Shown in pieces: positions 23,516-36,324 of a stretch of DNA of 64,000 nucleotides. A program made the position numbers and the translations under genes. The stretch lies in NCBI RefSeq assembly GCF_020080835.1, contig NC_058159.1:21610474-21674473 (forward strand), read 5' to 3'. Numbering within the stretch: the first letter of the stretch is position 1; each line of letters starts with the position of its first letter. Source of the DNA: Cotesia glomerata. Lineage: Eukaryota > Arthropoda > Insecta > Hymenoptera > Braconidae. The notes beneath the pieces were generated by a model that saw only the letters and a list, made by a program, of their open reading frames with translations, made no database searches and had not been told where the DNA came from.

Positions 23516-25119
23516 AATTATTTATTTTATTTTCCGAAATATGGATATTATAGGCCGAATTTTTCTGAAACTAAAGCCAAAGAGTATCCTGTACTGTATC
23601 CTTTGTCTAAAGCTAAAGACAAATATCACTTGAACATAAATTAAATAAGTAAGTGTACAACTCTTTTTATACTTATTGTTTACATGAGTATTTTAGAACA
23701 TTGACGCCATATTACATACACTAGCGACAACCAGAAGTTCAGCAGTAATGTTTGTATGCGCTCTCATTTCAAATAGTCTATTGACCGTATGTGTATATCT
23801 TTATACTTAGCTTAATCGCCTCATAAGACACATTAAATTATCCATTTGATTTTTTCTATTTATTTTTTTTAATTTTTCCAAAGCAATTTAATAATAGTTC
23901 AAAGAAAAGATAATAATTATGTTAAATGATATTTAATAATATAATAAAACTATAGTATAGTTAATCAAATATTTTTGATAAGAGCATCATGTGATGACAG
24001 TTCAAAATAAAAGTATATTAGTGTTTAAGTTGTTTATAAGGATATTGTTACTTATATATGTATAAAGAAAATGTTAAAAATAAAATTCTTTTTTAATACC
24101 AAAAAAAAAAAAAAAAATACTTAGCTTAATTTTTCAGACACACTAATCAGTATCTGAACATCTAACAAATTTTAGTTGATTTAGAAATACCAGAATGTGA
24201 TATTCTTAGTTTCTTTGACGATTTGGTGAAATTAATAAAATAATGTAAATATATCCTTTACCAAAAGAATCAGATGTAAAATATTTATTGATAAATCGAG
24301 TAAAAGAGCCAGCTTATTCTATTAAATAATTACTTGAGTGTGAATATATTGTAAAACTAGCTGTTACTCGCCCGCTCCGTTGGGCGCTTTATAGAATTGC
24401 ATTTTTAGATCTGAGAACATGAAATTTAATTAGAGTATTGTTTTGACTTGCACAGATTCCAAATTCTATCGAATTGGCATGTATTTTTTATCCATGTAAT
24501 TATTCTAGCTAATATTCACTGTAACTTTTAATGCGCAATCATTATAACATTCTTGTGTCTTTCTTATAAAACGAATAATTGATATGAAAAAAAAAAAATT
24601 GTAATGAGCATTGAAAGTTTCAGTTAAAGAAATGGCTGGTCTCATAAGTAAAGAAATCTGCCTAGTATATGAACACAACCAATAGAATTAAAAAATTTAT
24701 TTTAAACAAATTACAATCGAATAGAATAAATTTAGTTATAATAAAAATTCATTATTTTTAAGTCAAAAAATTATAAGTTCCGGATAAGTAATCACCAACA
24801 TATCATATACTAAAATCTTCTGCGAAACACGCTGCATCTTATGGTATAAATATTATTCCGATCGGCTCAGTGGTTTTCACAGTATAACCGAACAAAAAAA
24901 CCGGCTCTCCATTTATTAGTATAGATATATAGATAAAATAAGTTTAAGACATAATTTTAATCAAATTTAAAAGAAGCTGGAAAAAAGTTTATTCGATCAC
25001 ATATTATAATTTATCAAACAACTTAAAATTAAGTAAAAAAAGAACCTTGTAAAATTTTTATTGTTTATCAAATCCTGGAAATATTAGTTGAATTATCTTA
25101 AATAACATTAGATAAAAAA
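23516..25119. other. Non-coding gap between CDC123 and MCM4
   Basis: The right-hand end of CDC123 holds its 5' flank, with the word GCCATATTA near 23707. The remainder is AT-rich with an interspersed repeat at about 24355-24935 and an A-run near 24102. No exon was seen. Confidence 0.5.
24355..24935 (+). mobile_element. Interspersed repeat with ACTAGCTG start and ATAGATATATAGAT tail
   Basis: The start (ACTAGCTGTTACTCGCCCGC, then a CGCTCCGTTGGGCG-like hairpin) and the tail (GGCTCTCCATTTATTAGTAT followed by an ATAGAT repeat) match the pattern of a common arthropod interspersed repeat. Two inverted copies of a related start occur at 43481 and 44265. No reading frame survives. The superfamily is not assigned. 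Confidence 0.6.
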
Positions 25120-28100
25120 TTAAGATGTAGCATCAGCACAAATACGAATAGTGTTCCTTCCTATCACGTTTATGAAACCATGATCTTGGAGATCTTTTAA
25201 GGAGTCCTCAAACATATCACGAGTCACAAACTAAAAAATAAAAGAAAATAATTGAATTAATAAACACATAAGTAGAAAAAAAGAACTCTCAAGAAAAATA
25301 TTTCTTACAATTTGCATAGATTCTTTCAATTCAGTGAATAATTTCTGGTAATTTATCGTAGGAACTTTCTTTTTGGATGCTATCAATTTTTTAAGAACGT
25401 CAACCACTTCAGTTCGACGTTTTCTAGCTGCAGCGGAAACGCCAGTTGTTAAGATACTAACATCAATTTTTCCACTGAGAGGATCGACAGCTGATTGTTT
25501 AAGGGCTTCTCGATGAAGTCTAAATGAGAAAATCAATTGTTAGCGATTATAAGTTCTGATCAATATATTATACAAATACTTGTGATTTTATTCAACTTCT
25601 TACCTCCATGCTTCTTCAACATCTTTAATTTCAACGACATGACTAAACCGTACTTTAGCATGAGCTTCAGATAACCGAATAAGTGATTCTAATTGTCTTG
25701 GATATGCTGTGATTTGACCTGCACCACTCCCTACTCTTCGCATATCAACATAGGCTTGAACTAGTTTTTGTTGTGCCTCTTCACTCAACGTTGGTTTAAC
25801 ATGTTCTTTTGCAAAAGCTATATAATCTCTCAAAACACTTAAATCAAACAGCTCATCTTCATGCTCTGGTTCATCTTCCTGATAAAGACTTACTAAATGT
25901 TTCGCTAATTTACGATCAAAGTGTTCACTTTGAGGATCCAACATCAAAAAGATCAAATCGAAACGCGACATAAGAGTGTGGGGCAGCATCACATTTTCAA
26001 CTACCTATTATCACAAATTAAAAGTTTTAATAATACTTCATGACCAAAACATGCTTTATAATATACATGTAACATAAAATATAAACAATTAATCATTAAG
26101 CCGAGTAATGCGCATACCGTTTTATTTTTATTCCATTGAGACTCGCATGGATTAGCAGCTGCTAAAATACTTGTCCTAGCATTCAGTTGACAAATGATTC
26201 CAGCTTTAGCAATGCTCAAAGTCTGCTGTTCCATGACTTCGTGTAATACCGAACGAGTACTATCATTCATTTTATCAAACTCATCAATGCAGCAAATACC
26301 ATTATCTGCAAGAACCAGCGCTCCAGTTTGAAGAACCAGTTGACGTGTTTCTGGATCCTTTGTGACATAAGCTGTTAAACCAACAGCACTCGAGCCTAAA
26401 AATGATAAATAAAAAATGAAATTTTTGTGAAATATTCTACTTTAAAAAACAATTACTGTATTAATAAAAATAATTTTTTGTAACAAAAAAAAAATTACCT
26501 TTTCCACTACTGTACTGTGAACGTGGCACTAAATTAAAAACAAACTGTAAGAGTTGAGACTTGCTAGTACCAGGATCTCCACACAACAAAATATTAATTT
26601 CAGATCGAAAATGACTTCTTCCAGATGTAGTATGAGTCTTTTTTGTACCACCAAAAAGTTGAAGAAGTATACCTTTCTTGATGTCTTCATTTTCGTAAAT
26701 ACTAGGCGCAATACACCGAGCTAATCGTTCATAAACGTCATCTAATTGTGAAAGTTTTTTAAGTATTTGAAGTCTATCTGGTGGGAAAACATGACTTTTT
26801 CCATCTTCTTGGTCGTACAGCCTATTACAATTAATATTATGTAGAATAGATTGAAAAAATGTTATTGAATTGAAAATAAATCGAACTTACCTTTTGGAGT
26901 CCTGTTTTCTGAAATGAACAACATCAATGTATGTTTTATATACAGATTTTACATTAGAAATTCTCGGATTAACTTGAATCGGAATAGCTCTGTAAATTCC
27001 GGTAACTGCTACTCGATCACCAGCAGATACAGAATCAACTAAATCATTGTGAGCAAAACATACGACGGTATGAGGTGTTTGACCAGCAGCCATATCATCA
27101 GGCGACTCTTGGAGTTTGATCATTTGCTTGTCAGAAAAGTGACTACGATTATGAATCAACGTAAAACAGTAATTATTATTGCAATGACTGCAGACCGTTG
27201 GCTCGGAAATTCTTCCTTTGTCTACTTCTACTGTAGTCGAAAAAGAACAAATGATACATCGGAAAAATGCCTCTCTCATCTCTGGTAAGACATTTGATGT
27301 TCTGATAACCATCCCAGTTACAGTTATCAATTGATCAATATCTTCTGGGTTTAAAAGTCTCATATTTTTTGTTTTTTCAACGTTATACGGTCTTACTTGA
27401 ATCTGATGTTCTAATACAGCTGCAGGATACTTTTCAAAAAACATTTCATTAGCTGCCATATCCATAGTAGGAATAACTTCCTGAGGATAGCAAACTAATT
27501 GCTGATATAATTGTTGATCAAAACTTTCTAGATGAGCACAATTGATATTTAAATAAGGCTCTTCCAATGTGTGAATTTCTACCAGTTTTTGCAAGTATAA
27601 AGGTTCCATTAAGTTTAACGAATCAGGTAATTCATCATTTTCAGCTTCAGGATCAATAAAACGTTGAATAAAATGCTTAAACTGCTGTTTGCAACGATTA
27701 ACGACGACATTTGTTCCCCAAATAACTAGCTGAGGTCCAGCTGGTTCGCTCTCTGAAGTTCTTTGAACATTTTCTTCTTCCAAAATCTTATTTAAAAAAA
27801 TAATCAGCATGATCAGTAAAAAAATTATAAATTAAAAATAGGCTATAAATAAAAACTCACTGGTTCAGACAAATTTACTTGACGCAATCTTTTCTCAGTT
27901 CGAATATCTGGTCTCTGTCTAATTGGAGTACCCCTTATTCCACTTCGGGGAGTTCGAACAGAACTAAGAGAACTAGGTGTTCCATAGTTAAGAGGAGAAG
28001 ACAGATCTATTTCGCTGATGCCTCCAGCAATGGGACTTGTTTGTAAAATTCGGTGTGGAGATGTAGCAGGGTGTGAAGAAGGTCCTTCTGACGATGCTGC

Positions 28101-28481
28101 AATCGTTTCTTGTGTTCTTTGGGTTCCCCATCTTTGAGGAGTGGAGACCATTGATAAACCTGCTAGATCACGAAATAATTTTTATTTTATTTAAATCTTG
28201 CACACCAAAAAATAATCGGAGACATTAGTAATAAAACTTAGATTACTTAGTATTGTTATAAAAATATTGAAATAACATTTGCCAGAAATTAAAATTGTAA
28301 AAGTAAACTAACCTTGTTTACTAGGAGTTTTACTTGGAGTTTTCCTAGGAGTTTTACTTGGTGTATTATGATTAGAAGCCGAAGCAGTTGGAGTTCGAGG
28401 TTGACCTCTTGACGTATCTCTACTTGGACTTTCATCATTTTGATTTCGCGGTGTTGCTGGTGGTTTCATAGGGCTTGGCAT
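25120..28481 (-). CDS. MCM4: DNA replication licensing factor MCM4
   Basis: Exons in transcript order: 28481-28313, 28159-27861, 27786-26891, 26821-26499, 26395-26118, 26004-25604, 25519-25309, 25230-25120; 895 residues, all phases consistent. The N-terminal ~150 residues are Ser/Thr/Pro-rich (SKTPRKTPSKTPSK), the usual CDK/DDK target tail. A C4 zinc knuckle (CIIC..CSHC) lies in the OB-fold region. The AAA+ core shows Walker A GDPGTSKSQ, Walker B CCIDEFDKM, the sensor-1 region LAAANP and arginine finger SRFD. The C-terminus is a winged-helix-like segment ending ICADATS. MCM4 is one of six subunits of the MCM2-7 replicative helicase. Length and motifs are normal, so I expect a functional gene. 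Confidence 0.97.
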
Positions 28482-29266
28482 TTTACCTAGTTATTAATAT
28501 ACTATTACAACAAATATATCCTATAAATTTATAAATAATTTATGGTTTACAGCGTAACGTAATAAATGTGTACAGCAACAATGCCTAACACTTAGTGCGT
28601 CTTTGCGTAGAGTTTTTCCCGCGTAACTAAATACACTCTAACCTAGAAAGCTTAAGGTTGTTTAACTACAAACATCGTTGATTGTGTGTGTACCTTAATT
28701 GAGTATGAGTGTCTTTTAGTATTCTTTATTGACAATAGATTACACTTACATATAATTTTTTTTGGTAAATATGAAATATCTTCAATTTTATTTTTGAAAG
28801 TAGTAATAAAAGTAGATAAATAAATCATCAATAATAATTACAAATCTATTTTTCTGAAAGGTGCTGCTAAAAATAGTAAAAACATGATAATAAAATGAGC
28901 CTCAGAAAATGTTCATGCAATAATTCATTCATTTTTTTAAAAGAAACTTTGATTAATTCTTTGATTTAACACACTTAGTTTTTTTTTTATTGAAAATTAC
29001 TATTAATAACACAGTTAATACTTTTATTCTATTATTAAATGCCATAAAAGTGATTATTCTTTTTCAATAATTCTCTATTATTGTAATTGTGATTATTTTC
29101 CAATTTTTTGCTTTAAAAATGAGGATATTCAATCAAAACCAGATATCTTAACTCGTATAACTTAAAATTACTTTTTCATATCATGAAAATATTTTAAAAT
29201 ATTTGATGATTATTTCATCACTGATAAACGATTGTAATTAAAATATTCTTAATTATCTTCACTGAA
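28482..29266. other. MCM4 5' flank and spacer to next gene
   Basis: Non-coding. It contains the E2F-type site, and then AT-rich sequence that is likely the 3' flank of the BTB gene on the same strand. No exon was seen. Confidence 0.5.
28615..28622. promoter_or_regulatory. E2F-type site TTTCCCGC upstream of MCM4
   Basis: The word TTTTTCCCGCG at 28613-28623 contains a canonical E2F/DP site (TTTSSCGC). It is about 135 bp upstream of the MCM4 start codon. MCM genes are classic E2F targets in animals, so position and gene agree. Function is inferred. Confidence 0.6.
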
Positions 29267-30220
29267 TTAATCAGACTCATCAGAGTCGCTATTCTCCAAC
29301 TGTTCAAGCTTGTTATGAATTTCTGAAAGCAATTGCGGATTACGTTTAGAAAAATTACCAAACTCGTTCGATTTTTTTATTTTTTCATAATTGTTTAAAA
29401 TAAATGTCAATGAAGATTGTCTTAAAATAGATGAATTGTTAGCTGTAGCCAATTCAAAATTCTTTAATGCGTTTTTAATATTTATCATATCACTCAATAT
29501 GAATCCACAAGAATCTGCCAAGTTCTGAATTTGATACTTAATCCCGAATTCGAACAATTTCAATACAATTTCAGAGTTTTTTTTCGTTTGTACTAATTTT
29601 CCTTGATACAAAAACATCATTAGTTGATCAGCAACATTATCGTCGATTCCAGAAAAGCATATACAATTTTTTTCAGTTTTTTTCATGTTCATTAACATTT
29701 TTTCTAACATCGGGCTCTGAGCAGCCAAAATGATTTTATGTGCTAGATATTTTTTTTCGCCTTTTACGCATACTGTAACATCACTGAATTCTGGTTTATT
29801 CATGTAATCTTTTATATTATCAAACAAATTTGGTGAAATCTGGTTAGCAATATGGCCATGCCAATAAATTTTCAACTCAACGTTTACATCGACATATAAT
29901 CCTTTTCGAATTAGTTGATCTACGTGAACTGGAATATTGTTAATAGAACATGTATCTGTCCAATCCTTGAAATCTTTCCGCATCCATTTCCCTCTGGTTG
30001 AATTCACGTATACTTTCACTTCCATTGTTACAAATGCAGGTTTTGTATTACTTTTTTTAATCATAATATCTACCGACGGACCCATTCCATCTAGACTTGC
30101 TTTAATAACTACATTTCCACATACTGCCCTTTGTTCTGCATTTAGGTAAACACCTTCGATATACCATTTATTTTCTTGGTCTATTTCAAAAATATTATTG
30201 AATGTAATTGGTGGAATCAT
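29267..30220 (-). CDS. TD/POZ (BTB) domain protein 1
   Basis: A single-exon frame of 317 residues. I take the ATG at 30220 (MIPPITFNN). The frame stays open 36 bp further only as non-ATG codons and is then closed by a TGA. The first ~150 residues look like a MATH/TRAF-like fold (WYIEGVYL, KVYVNSTRGKW). The BTB/POZ domain follows (EFSDVTVCVKG, KKYLAHKIILAAQSPMLEKM, LMMFLYQGKL), then a BACK-like helical tail and an acidic end (NSDSDESD). The architecture is that of speckle-type POZ/TDPOZ proteins, which act as CUL3 substrate adaptors. A weak acceptor about 50 bp upstream (near 30290) suggests a spliced 5' UTR. The paralogue at 33775-34707 shares order and strand. The substrate is unknown. Confidence 0.88.
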   Translation of the reverse strand: MIPPITFNNIFEIDQENKWYIEGVYLNAEQRAVCGNVVIKASLDGMGPSVDIMIKKSNTKPAFVTMEVKVYVNSTRGKWMRKDFKDWTDTCSINNIPVHVDQLIRKGLYVDVNVELKIYWHGHIANQISPNLFDNIKDYMNKPEFSDVTVCVKGEKKYLAHKIILAAQSPMLEKMLMNMKKTEKNCICFSGIDDNVADQLMMFLYQGKLVQTKKNSEIVLKLFEFGIKYQIQNLADSCGFILSDMINIKNALKNFELATANNSSILRQSSLTFILNNYEKIKKSNEFGNFSKRNPQLLSEIHNKLEQLENSDSDESD

Positions 30221-33200
30221 TTGGAAGAGACGTTTATGGAAACTTCCAGTCAGCAACAGTCAATTAAAAATTCTTTGCTTTTGGGTAACCTGTAAATATT
30301 TTGATTAATAATTAGAATTTTGTATTGTCAACGATAAAAAATTATAAATGATTTCGAAATTATTAAATATTTCAAAAAAGTAACTTACAAATCACGTAAT
30401 CGAAATAATTATGTAGATTTATAACATTCGGCTTGTTATTAACCTTTTTGATGTATTTTTGCGCAGTTATCTTTACAGAGTTATTCTGATTTCTAAATTT
30501 TTAAAAGTTTATTTAAACTGAATTACTAGTAAAATACGATAAATGAAATTGTACGAAGCTTTTATAAAATTATTTTTAGTCTTGAATAAAGGATAAACAG
30601 CGTCCTTTTATTTCTGAGCTTTTCTGAACACGAACAGCCATAAAAGAAGCAAAGAGCTCATCGCTGTGAAGTTAGTCATTTGAAAAACAATGATATATGT
30701 ATATATGTAAATATAACTTTCATATTTTTTTTGTCTAAAAGTCTGGTGGTGAAAAACAAAAAGAAAAAAAGAAATGGTACCTAGACACTTGACAATTTTT
30801 CTTGATTAATAAATTAGATCTAGAAAATTATTTATAAAAAGTTGCACATAATTTTTTGAAGATTCTAAAGATGGAATTTTTTTACTACGTTTTTTTTACA
30901 GTATTAATATTAGTCGACGTTCAACGATTTCTGGTTTTTTTTTCATCAATTAAATTACAAGTAAAAAAAAGTTGTTCAAATCTTCTACGTGCGAAATTTT
31001 TTCTTTTAATTTTTTTTGTCATAATTTTTTCAATAAAAAAAATTACAAAAATTTTCAGATCTCGGCTAATTTCATTTTTATATTTCTGTTTGCTATAATT
31101 TATTAGTTAAAAAATTTCTAAAAATTTTCAGATGTCTCTCAATTTCAGTATCATAATAGTATACTCATTATCCTTTCTGTCTTTTAAATGATGTGAAATG
31201 ATTAATTGATTAACAATTATTCATTGTATAATTGGTATAGTTACTGTTGGTGGATGAAGAAAAGAAGGAGAATAAAATTTTATGAAAAAAAAAATTTTGT
31301 TTGATTTTTTTATTGATATAAAAATACTTGTTTATTCATTAAATTTCCATTTTATTGTTTAATTATTGAATTTATAAAAAATGAAGTTGAAATTTCAAAC
31401 AGGTCTAATGGATGGGCTTTTCTATTTTATGAGACACATTTTTTCATGAAACCAAGGCAGTGGAATGGTTTGCAGCAATCCTCAGCAATAGAACACTTAA
31501 AAAAATGATCGTATGAATTATAGATATGGATTATGATAATAGATGAATTTTTAATTATGGAAACATTGAAGAATTAAACTACTCACAAATTCTCCAATTA
31601 CTGAACATTTTTTATATTCTGACAACACCATTGTTATTGAAAGTAACATAACAATCATGACACAATAAACAATTTTTTTCATCATAATTGGAAGATTTTT
31701 AAAATACTTCAAAAGCTGTAATGTAAAAGTATTTTATTATAAAAAATAGATGATAACACTTGATTAAAGTAGCTTCAAATAATATTTATTTATATATTTA
31801 CTTTAATGTGAATCTGTCACTAATAAAATAAATCTTAAAATATTGCAATGTAATATATAACTGTTTTTATCACAATTGATTACCGTTATCATTTTTTATC
31901 TAGTATTTTGTGGTTGTATTTATTATCGATTCATCAACAATTCTTACAAAAACTGATTTGTATCTATATTAAATTACGTAACATGTCCCACAGTTATCAA
32001 TTATTATTGTTTTTCGTTTAGTTATTTTGATAAATAGCAATAATATTCATCGAAATTCTGATATACATTTTGTTACTTTATAAAAATTTAATGTAGTTAA
32101 TAATAATTATGTCAAACGTAATATTGATTTTCAATCAATTGTTCTTATTTCACATTTCAGTAAACTTTTTTCTGGATTTAATATCCGATTAATTTAAAGG
32201 GTATATCATATTTATTTAAGTTATGATTTTGAACGAGCATTTTGAGCATTACTTCTTTATTTATTCTTTTAAATAGCAAACAGACTTCACATATATTCTC
32301 CGCTACACTGATAAAATAATTAGTTTGATTCAAGAGAAAAAAATCTTTAATACTTTTGAATCAAGTAGAAAAATTCTTAAATCAAGTAAAATTCACTTGA
32401 GCCAAGAAAAATTTCGTACTTTAAGAATTCCTTTTGCTTGATTCAAGAAAGTAAAATTCTTCAGAATAATGATCTTGACTTAGGATTTTTTCTCGTGAAT
32501 CAAAATAATTATTTTATCAGTGTACCTAAATCAAAAAACTTATGTATTCTTGACTAATGACAAGACCAATATATTAATCAAATATGATTAATTGTAGAAT
32601 TATTATTTAAGGTAATTAAACTTAAATTTAATTATTATTATTCAAGGTAATTTTAAGCAGTTTTAGTAACAAGATTCGTTTGGCTTTTTTTGTCTATAGT
32701 TTATTGAATTACATTTTTTTATATTCATCAATCAATATTTTTGATTACATTTAAAAATCAACTTTTTTTCTTAAATAATAGTACATAAACAACAGTTAAC
32801 TTTTTTAACAGATTATCTGAGTATATTTTTATTTTTATGATCTGTACATCATGACCGCATCAGGAATATCAAGTTATTGTATTCATTTCAAGAAAAATTA
32901 AGTTGTACAACTTCAAATTGATAAACGCGTATTTAAATGACGTGTAATCAGTGTTTTATAGTTATTATTATTATACTTTGGTATCTTATATACAGTACTT
33001 TGACATTTTCTAACTTATTATTTTTAAAAACAGAAAAGAGTTATTTTTCAATTTAACGATACCACTCTTATGTAGATATAATATAAGTTGTTTGTCTGGC
33101 TATTAAAAATTTAATTTTTTGAATTCATTGTGATAATTATTTAGACACTGATATAAGGATCCACTAAATTTTGGACATACATAATTAATTTAAATATCTT

Positions 33201-33774
33201 TATCTCCAATGCATAAACAAAATCAGAAACTGATTTTTTTTTTCGTAAACTTTTACTTAATATATAACGTATATATTTGACAATAGTCTCAACTTTTTTC
33301 TTAATACAGTAAAAGAATTTGTATTTATATTTAGACTTATTGTATAAAACGTAATTTAAAAATTTTTTTTAATACAAATTTTAAGATTCTAAGTAGTTGA
33401 AAGTAATTTTTGAACTATAAGGAATACAATAAAGTACGAATAGATGGTTGAATCGTAGAATTACATTTTCAAAATTATCATGCAGTAAATAAAATTTAAA
33501 AACTATAATTAAGTTTAATGATGAATAAAAAGTTATTAGAAGAGCACATTAATAATTAAAACTTTTAAAGAAATAATTTAAAACGAAATTCATCATATTT
33601 CGAGCAGTTAAAAAAGATAATTAATAATAATTAATATAATGCTTTCGTTGAAGAAAAACGATAATAAATAAACACTTAATGATTAAATTTGTTTCTTGAA
33701 GCATTTCACAGCATCTGTGTTGTTGAATTATCAATTAAAAAATAATGTCATTAATAAAATCTACAATAAAGAAA
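30221..33774. other. Repeat-rich spacer between the two BTB genes
   Basis: No exon is supported. Contents are degraded palindromic repeat sequence (about 30780-31150, ending in an AATTTCAGTATCAT-type terminus), a MITE at 32306-32522, and AT-rich filler. The small frames inside it are compositional. Confidence 0.5.
32306..32522. mobile_element. 217-bp MITE with TIR CACTGATAAAATAATTA
   Basis: The ends are CACTGATAAAATAATTA and its near-perfect complement, flanked by TA on both sides (32304-32305 and 32523-32524). The interior repeats the word TTGATTCAAG and its variants. A related but degraded interior lies at about 39668-39830. The TA duplication points to a Tc1/mariner-type non-autonomous element. 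Confidence 0.75.
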
Positions 33775-34707
33775 TTATTGTTTACGACATTTTTGAAACT
33801 TCTTATTGATTTTGGCAATCAATTCAGGATGTTGTTGACTAAAAGATTGAAAAGAATTAAGTTTACTGACTTCATCGTAATTGTTGACTGCAAATACTAT
33901 TGCACGCAGTTGTAAAACTACTGATTCGTAAACAACTGAAAGTTCCAATGTATTTAATACATTTTCAACGGTCAAATTATTACTTAAAATGTAGCTACAC
34001 ATATTGGATAATTTCGAAATCTTATAAGCAGTTCCAATTTCAAGCAATTTCAATGCAGTTTTATGATGGTTGTGAGCTTTTTTCAGTTTACCCTGGTACA
34101 AAAACATAACAAGCTCATCCCCAACTTCTTCTTCAATATCAGAAAAAAAAATACAATTGGCGTTTGTTTCTTCCATGGTCGTTCGTAAAATATTTTCTAA
34201 TACTGGACTCTGAATAGCTAAGACAATTTTGTGTACTGGGTATTCTTTGTTGTTTTGTACACGTATTTTAACATCACTGAATACCGGGCTGTACAGATAA
34301 TGTTTCAGATTGTCGTATAAATTTGGCGAATTAATATCATCAACAAAGCCACACCAGGTTATTTTAAAAACTACATCCAGTCGAAATGGACTGGTTTTAT
34401 GAATTCCCTCTTCTACAGTAACATCTAAATAATTAAATTCAATGTCATTTGTCCAATTATTTGTATCTTGTATTATCCATTCTTTATTGTCAGCTTTTAA
34501 TTCAATGATTGCAATTGTTGGTCTGGAGATTCCTTTTTTAATTTTAATGTCCGCGGACTCAAACCTAGAGTCTACACTAGCTGATACTTTTATTTTTCCA
34601 AATAATTCTTTGTATCTTCCGAATAGATCTATCGTATGAGAAAACCATTCATCGTCATCGTAAGCTTTGACGTAACAATTAATTATAAGAGTTTCATAGG
34701 CAGCCAT
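33775..34707 (-). CDS. TD/POZ (BTB) domain protein 2
   Basis: A single-exon frame of 310 residues starting at a clear ATG (MAAYETLIIN). The architecture is as in the neighbour at 29267-30220. It has an N-terminal MATH-like region (WFSHTIDLFGRYKELFG, SADIKIKKG), then BTB (VFSDVKIRVQNNKEYPVHKI, IQSPVLENIL, DELVMFLYQGKLKKA), a BACK-like tail and a basic C-terminus (KFQKCRKQ). The two share local blocks (SPNLFDN or SPNLYDN just before BTB, VLALKLLE-like helices) but are strongly diverged, so the duplication is not recent. The predicted role is a CUL3 E3 adaptor (family knowledge). Its targets cannot be read from sequence. Confidence 0.88.
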   Translation of the reverse strand: MAAYETLIINCYVKAYDDDEWFSHTIDLFGRYKELFGKIKVSASVDSRFESADIKIKKGISRPTIAIIELKADNKEWIIQDTNNWTNDIEFNYLDVTVEEGIHKTSPFRLDVVFKITWCGFVDDINSPNLYDNLKHYLYSPVFSDVKIRVQNNKEYPVHKIVLAIQSPVLENILRTTMEETNANCIFFSDIEEEVGDELVMFLYQGKLKKAHNHHKTALKLLEIGTAYKISKLSNMCSYILSNNLTVENVLNTLELSVVYESVVLQLRAIVFAVNNYDEVSKLNSFQSFSQQHPELIAKINKKFQKCRKQ

Positions 34708-35425
34708 TGTTTTTTACTAAAGCTTAGGATTGTTAGTAGAATGTTAATAATAAATTTATTCTGTAGATCATCTGTAAATAAAAGAAAAATTATCAGTATT
34801 CAATACTTATTATTTTAAAATTATCAGTATTCAATACTCATATTAATGAGAGTCTGATTAAAAAAAAAAAAAAGAAGAATACAAATAAGACTCATAACGA
34901 GACTCAACTGTATTGATAATAAAATAATTAACCTACAAATTTCAATTACACTAGCTATTCATATTTCATTGTTAAATTTATCAAGTGCAAACACTTTTGA
35001 GATTATGAGATTGTTTATTTTTCATTTATTTGTGAGATTATTTAAAAAAATTGATAACGCGTGGACCGATGTTGGCCGTTGAAGTTATTCTGGCTTCACG
35101 CAGAAGTAAGCCGAAAAAGTGTGTATAAAAGATGTCACCCACGATTGACATGCGCAGAAAATAAAAAAAAAAAAATACAAAAAAGAAAGTATCAAAATTG
35201 ATATAATATAAGTGGTTTACTTAATTTTATTTTTTATTTTTAACGGTAGCTTCTCATTCATGAATATTTTTAATGCAATGATTCTATAAATTATATACTA
35301 TCGCCAGAATTAAACATTACATTCGAGGATAAAATGTATATATTCAACTTTGATTAAATAACGGAAAATAACGAAGTAACGAACAATACCTTATAATAAT
35401 TCTACTCAAATTAACGAATCAAAAA

Positions 35426-35632
35426 ATGACACTGAAATCAACAGACATCTTATAATTTTTTAAATTTTTATGACAAATAAATTATAATGTAAAAAATTTA
35501 TTAAAGAAATTTTATCTGTAGAAATGTAAAAAAATTATGAGTACGAACTTTCAAAAATATTTTTTCTATCACAATTAATTTATTATAAAAATTTTAAAAA
35601 TTGTCAGAGGTTTGCTGTTTTCAGTATGATGT
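35426..35632. mobile_element. Palindromic MITE, ATGACACTGAAATC family, copy 1
   Basis: It begins ATGACACTGAAATCAACAGA and ends with the near-complement (CTGTTTTCAGTATGAT). The interior is rich in AAATTTTTA. The same termini recur at 36115-36324 and 59059-59264. Confidence 0.65.
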
Positions 35633-36114
35633 CAAAAACCTATTAAAACATATGAAGTTAATTAATTGTCCATGTACACCAATAGAGTTCGAGCTACAAG
35701 TACAATTGCATAAACACTTGCTCAAATTACCAGTGTGTTCAAGCATTTTTTCGTGCATTGGTTTCTTAGGTTCTTATATAGATTATCAACACTTGCGCAT
35801 ATGAGTTTGAAACAATTGCTAAAAATGCATTGATTTTCATCTATATATCTTATCTCGTTATTTATTGATCTCAAATTATATTTTCATTAAGGAAAGTTCA
35901 CTCACTCTTTTGCGATAATCGAATAAATCAAAATTGACGGTAAATTTCTTGTCGCTGATCAAGCTTTTTTCGTTGATAGATATTCAGTATAAGTTCTCTC
36001 CTGTCACGTATATTTCTTGAATCATTTATGTTAATAGCATCTTCCAATTCAGGTAATAAATTGTTCAACTTAGTAAGTGTTAGTATTGACATTGCAAAAG
36101 CTGATGAAAATAAA

Positions 36115-36324
36115 TCATAATACTGAAATCAGCAGACATTCGACAATTTTTCAAATTTTTGTAACAAATTAATTATAATAAAAAAAAATATCTTTGAAAA
36201 TTCGCACTTAAAATTTTTTTAATTTTTACATATGGAGTTTTTTTACTAAATTTGTTTTCATAATAATTTAATGGTTACAAAAATCTAAAAAGTTGTTAGA
36301 TGTCGGTTGACTTCAGTGTCATAA
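36115..36324. mobile_element. Palindromic MITE, ATGACACTGAAATC family, copy 2
   Basis: The left end ATAATACTGAAATCAGCAGA and the right end GTTGACTTCAGTGTCAT are inverted. Internal halves ACATTCGACAATTTTT and AGTTGTTAGATGT mirror each other. Confidence 0.7.

Noticed and set aside
30221..30256. Upstream non-ATG extension of BTB protein 1
   Set aside because: The extension begins at TTG just after an in-frame TGA; the ATG at 30220 is the sensible start.
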